A stretch of 64,000 bases of DNA from Bacteroides sp. M10. Lineage in GTDB: Bacteria; Bacteroidota; Bacteroidia; Bacteroidales; Bacteroidaceae. Both the position numbers and the translations under genes were made by a program. The stretch covers positions 4,236,501 through 4,300,500 of the forward strand of contig NZ_CP060488.1 in assembly GCF_014334015.1 (NCBI RefSeq), read 5' to 3'. The notes under the pieces were generated by a model that was given only the letters and a program-made list of their open reading frames with translations, had not been told where the DNA came from and ran no database searches. This document shows, piece after piece, positions 41,512 to 49,811 of this stretch (the first letter of the stretch is position 1; each line of letters opens with the position of its first letter).

Positions 41512-42405
41512 ATGCCACAACGCAACAACCCGATGTCTGCCGTACAGAAGAAAAGAACTGTTTCCACCACTAAAAGAAAGGGAACGACCTCTTCTTCCAA
41601 GACTTCCCGTACTTCAAAAAAGGAACAGGTGAAGCATCGAACTGTGATGCCTACTTGGCTTCGTAATATTCTGGCAGTGATGATTGTCGGTTGTTTCTCC
41701 GTAGCTTTCTATTATTTCTTTATCCGTCCTTATGCTTATCGATGGAAACCTTGCCATGGTTTAAAGGAATATGGTGTCTGCATCCCTGACGGATATGATA
41801 TTCATGGTATTGACATTTCTCACTATCAGGGAAAGATTGACTGGAAGAAGCTGTTGCAGAATAAGGAGACGGCTACTCCTTTACATTTCGTCTTTATGAA
41901 GGCCACAGAAGGAGGAGATCATAACGATACCACATTTGAGGCAAATTTTGCCAATGCCCGTAATCATGGATTTATCCGTGGCGCTTATCATTTTTATATT
42001 CCGAGCACGGATGCTTTGAAACAGGCGGACTTTTTTATTCGCACGGTAAAACTTGTTTCCGGTGATTTACCTCCCGTACTTGATGTGGAAGTGACCGGTC
42101 GGAAGGAAAAAAAGGAATTACAGCAAGGCATCAAACGCTGGCTGGACCGGGTGGAATCTCATTATGGAGTGAAGCCTATTCTATACACTTCTTATAAATT
42201 TAAAACCCGTTACCTGGACGACTCTATCTTCAATGCATACCCTTATTGGATTGCCCATTATTATGTGGACTCTGTGCGGTATCAGGGAAAATGGCACTTT
42301 TGGCAACATACGGATGTAGGAAGTGTTCCCGGCATTAAAGAAGACGTAGATTTGAATGTGTTTAATGGCTCGTTAGAGGAACTTAAAAAGCTGACAATTA
42401 AGTAA
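41512..42405 (+). CDS. GH25 family lysozyme-like muramidase
   Basis: A 297-residue membrane-anchored hydrolase. A basic N-terminus (residues 1-45) precedes one transmembrane helix (NILAVMIVGCFSVAFYYFF). The GH25 domain follows with GIDISHYQGKIDWKKL, the HFVFMKATEGG strand, GAYHFYIPST, and the catalytic LPPVLDVEVTG (Asp and Glu near 190). It cleaves beta-1,4 links in peptidoglycan. Whether it acts in cell-wall turnover or against competitors is unknown. It is a single gene. Confidence 0.92.
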   Translation: MPQRNNPMSAVQKKRTVSTTKRKGTTSSSKTSRTSKKEQVKHRTVMPTWLRNILAVMIVGCFSVAFYYFFIRPYAYRWKPCHGLKEYGVCIPDGYDIHGIDISHYQGKIDWKKLLQNKETATPLHFVFMKATEGGDHNDTTFEANFANARNHGFIRGAYHFYIPSTDALKQADFFIRTVKLVSGDLPPVLDVEVTGRKEKKELQQGIKRWLDRVESHYGVKPILYTSYKFKTRYLDDSIFNAYPYWIAHYYVDSVRYQGKWHFWQHTDVGSVPGIKEDVDLNVFNGSLEELKKLTIK

Positions 42406-42480
42406 CGGGTATTTCTTTTCCCTACAACTTATCTCTTCTCATATTTGTTATAATCGTATTATTACTAAAAAAATACGATT

Positions 42481-43824
42481 ATGAACTTTGATATAGCTAT
42501 TATTGGTGGTGGTCCGGCCGGGTACACAGCTGCCGAACGGGCAGGGGCCAACGGATTAAAAACTGTTCTTTTTGAGAAAAAGGCAATGGGGGGAGTATGT
42601 CTCAATGAGGGGTGTATTCCTACTAAAACTTTGTTATATTCTGCTAAAATACTGGATAGCATCAAGAGTGCTTCCAAATACGGCGTTTCTGCCGAATCCC
42701 CTTCGTTCGATTTATCCAAGATTATGAGCCGTAAAGATAAAACAGTAAAAATGTTGGCGGGCGGTGTGAAGATGACTGTGAATTCTTACGGAGTGACTAT
42801 TGTAGAAAAGGAAGCTCTGATAGAAGGAGAAAAAGATGGGGAAATACGCATCACTTGTGACGGAGAAACCTATTCCGTGAAATATTTGCTGGTATGTACC
42901 GGCTCTGATACAGTGATTCCTCCCATACCGGGGCTGTCAGAAATCAGCTATTGGACTTCCAAAGAGGCCTTGGAGATAAAGGAACTTCCTAAGACACTGG
43001 TCATTATTGGTGGCGGGGTGATCGGGATGGAGTTTGCTTCTTTCTTCAACAGTATGGGTGTGAAAGTACATGTGGTAGAAATGATGCCGGAGATTCTGGG
43101 AGCGATGGATAAGGAAACCAGTGGTATGCTTCGTGCCGAATATGCCAAACGGGGAGTCTCTTTCTATTTGAATACGAAAGTGGTGGAAGTAAATCCTCAT
43201 GGAGTTGTGATAGAAAAAGAAGGCAAGACGTCTACTATTGAAGCGGAGAAGATCTTGCTTAGTGTAGGACGTAAGGCAAATCTATCCAAGGTGGGACTGG
43301 ACAAGCTGAATATAGAACTGCATCGGAATGGAGTGAAAGTAGACGAACATCTGTTGACTTCGCATCCTCGTGTATATGCGTGTGGTGATATTACAGGCTA
43401 TTCTTTATTGGCGCATACTGCTATCCGTGAAGCGGAAGTCGCTATCAATCATATTTTAGGAGTGGAAGATCGGATGAATTACGATTGTGTTCCGGGAGTC
43501 GTTTATACCAACCCTGAAGTGGCGGGAGTGGGAAAGACGGAAGAGGAACTGGTAAAATCAGGAGTTCCTTACCGTATTTCAAAATTACCCATGGCTTATT
43601 CCGGACGCTTCGTTGCGGAGAATGAACAGGGAAACGGACTCTGTAAGCTGATTCAGGATGAAGATGGGAAGATTATCGGTTGTCACATGTTGGGAAATCC
43701 GGCATCAGAACTTATTGTGATAGCAGGTATTGCTATTCAGAGAGGATACACGGTAGAGGAATTCCAGAAGACTGTGTTTCCACATCCTACGGTCGGAGAG
43801 ATTTATCACGAAATTATGTTTTAA
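42481..43824 (+). CDS. lpdA: Dihydrolipoyl dehydrogenase (E3)
   Basis: A 447-residue flavoprotein disulfide reductase. FAD-binding IAIIGGGPAGYTAAERA at the start, the redox disulfide in GGVCLNEGCIPTKTL (near 38), NAD-binding LVIIGGGVIGMEFASFF near 175, and the C-terminal active histidine in VFPHPTVGEIYHE. It reoxidises lipoamide of the 2-oxoacid dehydrogenase whose E2 and E1 follow. First gene of a five-gene operon, 19 bases before the ligase. Confidence 0.95.
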   Translation: MNFDIAIIGGGPAGYTAAERAGANGLKTVLFEKKAMGGVCLNEGCIPTKTLLYSAKILDSIKSASKYGVSAESPSFDLSKIMSRKDKTVKMLAGGVKMTVNSYGVTIVEKEALIEGEKDGEIRITCDGETYSVKYLLVCTGSDTVIPPIPGLSEISYWTSKEALEIKELPKTLVIIGGGVIGMEFASFFNSMGVKVHVVEMMPEILGAMDKETSGMLRAEYAKRGVSFYLNTKVVEVNPHGVVIEKEGKTSTIEAEKILLSVGRKANLSKVGLDKLNIELHRNGVKVDEHLLTSHPRVYACGDITGYSLLAHTAIREAEVAINHILGVEDRMNYDCVPGVVYTNPEVAGVGKTEEELVKSGVPYRISKLPMAYSGRFVAENEQGNGLCKLIQDEDGKIIGCHMLGNPASELIVIAGIAIQRGYTVEEFQKTVFPHPTVGEIYHEIMF

Positions 43825-43843
43825 CTCTTATTCCGCTTGATCT

Positions 43844-44566
43844 ATGATTCGATGTATCTATAGTCCGTTTACTGATATTTACTTTCATTTGGCAGCAGAA
43901 GAATATCTGTTGAAGCAGGGAAATGGAGATATCTTCATGCTTTGGCAGGACACTCCTTCTGTGGTAATAGGTAAGCATCAGCGATTGCGGTCGGAAGTCG
44001 ATAAGAAATGGGCGGAACAGGAACGAGTACATATTGCCCGTCGTTTTTCGGGTGGGGGAGCGGTGTACCATGATTTGGGCAATGTCAATCTGACTTTTAT
44101 AGAAACGGCTCCCCGATTGCCGGAATTTGTTACGTACTTGCAACGGACATTGGATTTCCTGAACTCTATAGGCCTGATGGCAAAAGGAGGCGAACGACTG
44201 GGGATTTATCTGAATGGATTGAAAATATCAGGGAGTGCGCAATGCGTACATAAGAATCGGGTGTTGTATCATTGCACTTTATTGTATGATACGGATCTGA
44301 CAGCATTGCATAAAGCTTTGAATCCGGAACCGATGGTTGATGATGAAACTTTATCGTCAGTATATGCCGTTCCTTCCGTTCGGAGTGAGGTAACCAATAT
44401 TCGGAGTTATTTACCGGAGGGAACTGTAACTGATTTTAAAGAGAAGGCTTTTCAGTATTTCAGTAAGTCCCAATCTGTCAGTGCTTTTACCAGGAAAGAA
44501 ATAGAGGCTGTCAATCAGCTCCGGGAAGAGAAATATATTCAAAAAGAGTGGATATATAGTCGTTGA
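43844..44566 (+). CDS. Lipoate-protein ligase (catalytic domain only)
   Basis: A 240-residue BPL/LPL-type ligase that attaches lipoic acid to the E2 lipoyl domain. The signature IARRFSGGGAVYHDLGNVNL is at about 65, and LKISGSAQCVHKNRVLYHCT gives the lysine-bearing motif. Length matches the catalytic domain without a full C-terminal accessory domain, as in several bacterial LplA homologs. Its place between E3 and E2 makes lipoylation of that E2 its obvious job. Confidence 0.9.
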   Translation: MIRCIYSPFTDIYFHLAAEEYLLKQGNGDIFMLWQDTPSVVIGKHQRLRSEVDKKWAEQERVHIARRFSGGGAVYHDLGNVNLTFIETAPRLPEFVTYLQRTLDFLNSIGLMAKGGERLGIYLNGLKISGSAQCVHKNRVLYHCTLLYDTDLTALHKALNPEPMVDDETLSSVYAVPSVRSEVTNIRSYLPEGTVTDFKEKAFQYFSKSQSVSAFTRKEIEAVNQLREEKYIQKEWIYSR

Positions 44567-44674
44567 TGTCCGGGCTGGCTTTGTCAGTATCCGGTTAAAA
44601 TTTACTTAACTTAAAACTTTCTATTTCAGCCCGTTGTTGTAATATATCAAGGTTGAATAATAAATTTACTGTCT

Positions 44675-46093
44675 ATGTCAAAATTCGAAATAAAAATGCC
44701 TAAGTTAGGCGAGAGTATAACCGAAGGGACAATCGTCTCTTGGTCTGTAAAGGTGGGTGACATGATTCAGGAAGACGATGTGCTTTTTGAAGTGAATACT
44801 GCTAAAGTAAGTGCGGAGATCCCTTCTCCCGTAGCGGGAAAAGTGGTGGAGATTTTATATAAGGAGGGTGATACGGTTGCTGTAGGAACAGTAGTCGCTA
44901 TAATTGATTTGGATGGCGAAGAATCTTCAGGAACGGAGCCGGTAAGCGAAGGAGTTGTAAGAGAGGAAGCCGATGCTGGTCAGGTTGCTGCAAATGTTTC
45001 TGAAACATCACCATCATCAGCGGAAACTGCTAAAAACGAATCAGCGAATACTGCATCGAAACCTGTTGTTGCAGAGGAAGAACGTTGGTACTCTCCTGTT
45101 GTGATCCAGTTGGCGCGGGAAGCTAAAATTCCGAAAGAAGAGTTGGATGCTATACAAGGAACCGGTTATGAAGGGCGATTGAGTAAGAAAGATATAAAAG
45201 ATTATATTGAAAAGAAGAAAAGAGGAGGTAGTGTTGCACCGAAGCCGGCATCTGCTGTTGCTGCTCCGGCCGCAAGCAAACCATCAGTTGCTGTTTCTTC
45301 TGAACAGGCAAGTCCGAAGGTTGCTCCGGCTACATCTGCCGCTGCTATCCAGCCGGCTGCCACCTTATCTAAATCGTCTGCTCCTGTTGCAATGCCTGGA
45401 GTCGAAGTAAAAGAGATGGATCGTGTCCGCCGGATTATTGCCGACCACATGGTTATGTCTAAAAAAGTATCTCCTCACGTGACCAATGTAGTAGAAGTAG
45501 ATGTTACCAAATTGGTGCGTTGGCGTGAAAAGAATAAAGACGCTTTCTTCCGTCGCGAAGGAGTGAAACTGACTTATATGCCTGTGATAACGGAAGCCGT
45601 GGCAAAAGCATTGGCTGCCTATCCACAGGTGAATGTATCAGTAGATGGATACAATATTCTTTTCAAAAAGCATATTAATGTCGGTATTGCCGTCTCTTTG
45701 AATGATGGAAATCTGATTGTTCCTGTGGTGCATGATGCCGATCATCTGAATCTGAACGGGTTGGCTGTTGCTATCGATTCTCTGGCCTTGAAAGCAAGGG
45801 ATAACAAATTAATGCCGGAAGATATTGATGGGGGGACATTTACGATAACCAATTTTGGTACATTCAAGAGCCTGTTCGGTACGCCAATCATTAATCAGCC
45901 GCAAGTAGCTATCCTGGGAGTAGGATATATTGAGAAGAAACCTGCTGTTGTAGAAACTCCGGAGGGTGATACGATTGCAATCCGGCATAAAATGTACTTG
46001 TCTTTGTCCTACGATCATCGGGTAGTAGATGGAATGTTGGGAGGTAACTTCCTGCATTTTATAGCCGACTATCTCGAAAATTGGAAAGGCTGA
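44675..46093 (+). CDS. 2-oxoacid dehydrogenase E2, dihydrolipoamide acyltransferase
   Basis: A 472-residue E2. The lipoyl domain (1-80) carries the attachment lysine in VNTAKVSAEIPSP. A long Ala/Ser/Pro-rich linker follows, then the subunit-binding domain (YSPVVIQLAREAKIP near 145), a second linker, and the catalytic domain from 245 with the active histidine in LSYDHRVVDGMLGG. Whether the acyl group is acetyl or branched-chain cannot be decided. It lies 37 bases before the E1 gene. Confidence 0.94.
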   Translation: MSKFEIKMPKLGESITEGTIVSWSVKVGDMIQEDDVLFEVNTAKVSAEIPSPVAGKVVEILYKEGDTVAVGTVVAIIDLDGEESSGTEPVSEGVVREEADAGQVAANVSETSPSSAETAKNESANTASKPVVAEEERWYSPVVIQLAREAKIPKEELDAIQGTGYEGRLSKKDIKDYIEKKKRGGSVAPKPASAVAAPAASKPSVAVSSEQASPKVAPATSAAAIQPAATLSKSSAPVAMPGVEVKEMDRVRRIIADHMVMSKKVSPHVTNVVEVDVTKLVRWREKNKDAFFRREGVKLTYMPVITEAVAKALAAYPQVNVSVDGYNILFKKHINVGIAVSLNDGNLIVPVVHDADHLNLNGLAVAIDSLALKARDNKLMPEDIDGGTFTITNFGTFKSLFGTPIINQPQVAILGVGYIEKKPAVVETPEGDTIAIRHKMYLSLSYDHRVVDGMLGGNFLHFIADYLENWKG

Positions 46094-46130
46094 TAACTGA
46101 TTGTTTCATTCATTAAGAACTTCATTACTC

Positions 46131-48167
46131 ATGAAAAAGAAATATGATATAAAAACTACAGATGTAGAAACCCTGAAAAAGTGGTATCATCTGATGACAT
46201 TGGGGCGTGCCTTGGACGAAAAGGCACCGTCTTACCTGTTGCAATCTTTGGGTTGGTCTTATCATGCTCCCTATGCAGGGCATGATGGTATTCAACTTGC
46301 TGTCGGTCAGGTATTCACCCTCGGTGAAGATTTCCTGTTCCCATACTACCGGGATATGTTAACCGTGCTTTCCGCCGGAATGACCGCTGAAGAAGTTATC
46401 CTGAACGGTATTTCCAAAGCAACGGACCCGGGTAGCGGAGGACGTCACATGTCGAACCATTTCGCCAAACCGGAATGGCACATTGAAAACATCTCCTCTG
46501 CTACTGGTACACACGACCTTCACGCAGCAGGTGTGGCCAGAGCAATGGTATATTATGGACATAAAGGCGTAGCTATCACTTCTCACGGAGAGTCGGCTAC
46601 TTCCGAAGGATTCGTTTACGAAGCTATCAATGGTGCCAGCCTCGAACGTCTTCCGGTGATTTTTGTAATACAAGATAATGGGTATGGTATTTCCGTACCC
46701 AAATCGGAACAGACTGCCAACCGTAAAGTAGCCGAAAACTTCTCGGGCTTCAAGAACCTGAAGATTATCTATTGTAACGGAAAGGATGTATTCGATTCGA
46801 TGAATGCTATGACCGAAGCGCGGGAATATGCTATCAGTACCCGTAATCCGGTTATTGTGCAGGCGAATTGTGTCCGGATCGGTTCGCACTCCAATTCAGA
46901 TAAACACACCTTGTATCGGGATGAGAATGAATTGGAATATGTGAAAGATGCTGATCCCTTGATGAAGTTTCGCCGGATGCTGCTGCGTTATAAACGTCTG
47001 ACCGAGGAAGAACTGCAACAAATAGAAGCTGATGCAAAGAAAGAATTGTCTGCTGCCAACCGGAAGGCTTTGGCTGCTCCCGATCCTGATCCTAAAAGCA
47101 TTTATGATTTTGTAATGCCCGAACCTTATCAGCCACAGAAATATAAAGACGGTACACATGAGGCGGAAGGGGAGAAGACTTTTCTGGTCAATGCCATTAA
47201 TGAAACATTGAAAGCTGAATTCCGCCATAATCCCGATACCTTTATTTGGGGACAGGATGTGGCAAACAGGGAAAAAGGAGGCGTGTTTAATGTAACCAAA
47301 GGTATGCAGCAGGAATTCGGCGAAGCCCGTGTATTCAGTGCACCGATTGCGGAAGATTATATTGTAGGCACCGCCAATGGAATGAGTCGCTTTGATCCTA
47401 AAATTCATGTGGTGATTGAGGGAGCGGAGTTTGCCGATTATTTCTGGCCTGCCGTAGAACAATATGTGGAGTGTACACATGAGTACTGGCGTAGCAACGG
47501 GAAATTTGCTCCGAATATAACTCTGCGTCTGGCTTCCGGTGGCTATATCGGTGGAGGCTTGTATCATTCTCAAAACCTGGAGGGAGCTTTGACCACTTTA
47601 CCGGGGGCACGTATTGTCTGCCCATCTTTTGCGGATGATGCTGCCGGATTACTTCGTACCAGTATGCGATCCAAAGGCTTCACGCTGTTCCTCGAACCGA
47701 AAGCATTGTATAATTCGGTAGAAGCAGCGGCAGTAGTGCCGGAAGATTTTGAAGTACCTTTCGGAAAAGCACGTATTCGTCGTGAGGGATCAGATTTGAG
47801 CATTATTACCTATGGCAATACCACCCATTTCTGTCTGCACGCAGCAGAACGATTGGAAAAAGAAGGTGGCTGGAAAGTGGAAGTCATTGATATTCGCTCC
47901 TTGATTCCGTTGGATAAAGAGGCGATATTCGAATCGGTCAAGAAAACGAGCAAGGCATTGGTGGTTCATGAAGATAAAGTATTCTCCGGTTTTGGTGCGG
48001 AGCTTGCTGCTATGATTAGTGGAGAGATGTTCCGCTATCTCGATGGACCGGTGCAGCGTGTCGGTTCTACTTTTACTCCTGTCGGTTTTAATCCGATTTT
48101 GGAAAAGGAAATTCTGCCGGATGAGGCCAAGATATACGAGGCTGCCCGGAGATTATTGGAATATTAA
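46131..48167 (+). CDS. 2-oxoacid dehydrogenase E1, fused alpha and beta subunits
   Basis: A 678-residue thiamine-diphosphate enzyme. Residues 1-320 are E1-alpha; the TPP motif reads SHGESATSEGFVYEAINGAS...IQDNGYGIS, with GES where GDG is usual. Residues 350-678 are E1-beta (VFSAPIAEDYIVGTANGMSR, HEDKVFSGFGAELAAMI). The fusion fits branched-chain-type complexes in Bacteroidetes. It decarboxylates a 2-oxoacid and acylates the E2 upstream. ATG at 46131 opens MKKKYDIKTTDVETLKKW; an earlier in-frame ATG at 46101 is less likely. Confidence 0.93.
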   Translation: MKKKYDIKTTDVETLKKWYHLMTLGRALDEKAPSYLLQSLGWSYHAPYAGHDGIQLAVGQVFTLGEDFLFPYYRDMLTVLSAGMTAEEVILNGISKATDPGSGGRHMSNHFAKPEWHIENISSATGTHDLHAAGVARAMVYYGHKGVAITSHGESATSEGFVYEAINGASLERLPVIFVIQDNGYGISVPKSEQTANRKVAENFSGFKNLKIIYCNGKDVFDSMNAMTEAREYAISTRNPVIVQANCVRIGSHSNSDKHTLYRDENELEYVKDADPLMKFRRMLLRYKRLTEEELQQIEADAKKELSAANRKALAAPDPDPKSIYDFVMPEPYQPQKYKDGTHEAEGEKTFLVNAINETLKAEFRHNPDTFIWGQDVANREKGGVFNVTKGMQQEFGEARVFSAPIAEDYIVGTANGMSRFDPKIHVVIEGAEFADYFWPAVEQYVECTHEYWRSNGKFAPNITLRLASGGYIGGGLYHSQNLEGALTTLPGARIVCPSFADDAAGLLRTSMRSKGFTLFLEPKALYNSVEAAAVVPEDFEVPFGKARIRREGSDLSIITYGNTTHFCLHAAERLEKEGGWKVEVIDIRSLIPLDKEAIFESVKKTSKALVVHEDKVFSGFGAELAAMISGEMFRYLDGPVQRVGSTFTPVGFNPILEKEILPDEAKIYEAARRLLEY

Positions 48168-48179
48168 ATAGTGTGGATT

Positions 48180-48686
48180 ATGAAAAAGATAGGTTTATTT
48201 TATGCTACCAAAGCCGAAAGAACGAGTTGGGTGGCAGAGAAAATACAGAAAGAATTCGGTAAGGAAAAGATAGAGACAGTGCCTATTGAACAGGCTTGGC
48301 AAAATGACTTTGCTGCTTATGACTGCTTCATTGTGGGTGCTTCTACTTGGTTTGATGGAGAACTTCCTACTTATTGGGACGAACTGTTGCCGGAACTCCG
48401 GACAATGAAATTAAAAGGTAAGAAGGTTGCTATTTTCGGTCTGGGAGATCAGATACGCTATCCGGAGAATTTTGCAGATGGAATCGGTCTGTTGGCGGAG
48501 GTATTTGAAGAAGATGAGGCTACTTTAGTTGGTTTTACTTCTTCCGAAGGTTATACTTTCGAACGTTCCAAAGCTTTGCGTGGTGAGCAGTGGTGCGGTT
48601 TAGTTGTCGATTTGGATAATCAGTCCGAGCAGGCGGAAAAGAAAATAAAAGCATGGTGTCAACAGGTAAAGAAAGAGTTCGCGTAA
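48180..48686 (+). CDS. Flavodoxin
   Basis: A 168-residue FMN protein. The phosphate loop is near the start (FYATKAERTSWVAEKI), the first isoalloxazine loop is GASTWFDGELPTYWDE near 55, and GLGDQIRYPENFADG near 90 follows. It carries low-potential electrons. I take the ATG at 48180, since an in-frame GTG at 48171 adds three residues only. It lies 12 bases after the E1 gene and is probably cotranscribed, which suggests the dehydrogenase or a linked oxidoreductase feeds it electrons. Confidence 0.93.
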   Translation: MKKIGLFYATKAERTSWVAEKIQKEFGKEKIETVPIEQAWQNDFAAYDCFIVGASTWFDGELPTYWDELLPELRTMKLKGKKVAIFGLGDQIRYPENFADGIGLLAEVFEEDEATLVGFTSSEGYTFERSKALRGEQWCGLVVDLDNQSEQAEKKIKAWCQQVKKEFA

Positions 48687-48710
48687 CAACTTTGTTTCTC
48701 CTTATAAGAT

Positions 48711-48789
48711 AGTGACGCTATCCGATACAAATAGTGACGGTATATGCTATGGATAGCGTCACTATCCATAGCATATACCGTCACTATTT
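48711..48789. terminator. Extended hairpin between convergent flavodoxin and prmA genes, with an alternative pairing
   Basis: Perfect 28-bp arms (48729-48756 and 48762-48789) face each other over a 5-base loop, built around TAGTGACGGTATATGCTATGG. A second mutually exclusive pairing joins AGTGACGCTATCC (48711-48723) with GGATAGCGTCACT (48751-48763). The TTTTTTCTAC after the right arm suits termination of the flavodoxin operon. Confidence 0.8.
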
Positions 48790-48810
48790 TTTCTACATCC
48801 ATCAAGACTC

Positions 48811-49659
48811 TTATCCTTTATAAACAAACTTTACCTCTGCCCAGCGATTCTTCTCTTTATAATGAACGAAAGTCAATCCGTTCTTTTCCGCTTCTTCGCG
48901 GATGGCGGTAATATCGTCTACATAAAATCCACTCATATAGAGTTCGGAATCCGTATGCATGCAGGCAACATATTGCTTCATATCATTCAGTAATATATTC
49001 CGGTTGATGTTGGCGATGATAACGTCGAAAGGTCCTTTTCCTGTAAGCGACGAGGCATCTCCTTGTGAAACGGCAATATCGTCTACGTAGTTCAATTCGA
49101 TATTTTCGATGGAGTTTCGTACACACCATTCATCAATGTCGATGGCTGTACAGGGGCGTGCGCCCCGCATACGTGCGAGGATGGCAAGAATTGAAGTTCC
49201 GCAGCCCATATCGAGCAGAGATTTATCTTTCAATTCGCTGTCCAACAATTCTTCAATGATGAGGCTGGTAGTCTCGTGGTGTCCTGTTCCGAAGGCCATT
49301 TGAGGATTGATGACAATGTCATATTCCGCTTTGGGAATATCTTGGTGGAAAGTGCTGTGAATCACACATCGGTTTCCGATAATGATGGGTTGAAAGAAAT
49401 TCTTTTCCCATTCTTCATTCCAGTCCTTATCTTCCGCTTCGGTGTATGTATAAGTAATATCCGTATCGGGTAGGGGGAACTCGGTGATGGCAATCTTGAT
49501 GGCGTTTTCATCACAGATTGTCTGTTGGATATATGCGGTCAGTCCGCCTTCACACTCAACAAAACTTTCAAACCCGACTTCACCCAGTACGGCAGCCAGT
49601 ACGTCAGTGACGATTTCTGTGCAAGGGTGGGTGCGGAATGTGAACTCAAAATACTTCAT
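48811..49659 (-). CDS. prmA: Ribosomal protein L11 methyltransferase
   Basis: A 282-residue class I AdoMet methyltransferase. Seen: PQMAFGTGHHETTSL near 115, the AdoMet-binding LLDMGCGTSILAILA near 145, and VIIANINRNILL near 210 as the substrate-side motif. It trimethylates lysines and the N-terminus of L11. Length and motif order fit PrmA. It converges with the flavodoxin operon and has its own -7 box. Confidence 0.95.
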   Translation of the reverse strand: MKYFEFTFRTHPCTEIVTDVLAAVLGEVGFESFVECEGGLTAYIQQTICDENAIKIAITEFPLPDTDITYTYTEAEDKDWNEEWEKNFFQPIIIGNRCVIHSTFHQDIPKAEYDIVINPQMAFGTGHHETTSLIIEELLDSELKDKSLLDMGCGTSILAILARMRGARPCTAIDIDEWCVRNSIENIELNYVDDIAVSQGDASSLTGKGPFDVIIANINRNILLNDMKQYVACMHTDSELYMSGFYVDDITAIREEAEKNGLTFVHYKEKNRWAEVKFVYKG

Positions 49660-49688
49660 AGTTGTTTTTAATTCTGGTGAATAATGGA

Positions 49689-49696
49689 CAAAGATA
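49689..49696 (-). promoter_or_regulatory. -7 box of prmA
   Basis: The minus strand reads TATCTTTG, a perfect match, 30 bases before the ATG. Confidence 0.5.
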
Positions 49697-49762
49697 GTTA
49701 GAAATAGGGATTTCCCTATTATCCTTTGGGGAAAATCTCCCTCGGACGAAAAATCTCTTCCT

Positions 49763-49770
49763 TATCTTTG
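49763..49770 (+). promoter_or_regulatory. -7 box of the W/G- and S/R-rich protein gene
   Basis: TATCTTTG, perfect, 42 bases before the ATG. A TTTG at 49725-49728 is too far (34 bases) to be its -33. Confidence 0.5.
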
Positions 49771-49811
49771 TAACATGAATAAGTTTAAGTAATTACATAA
49801 ACCGAGATGAT

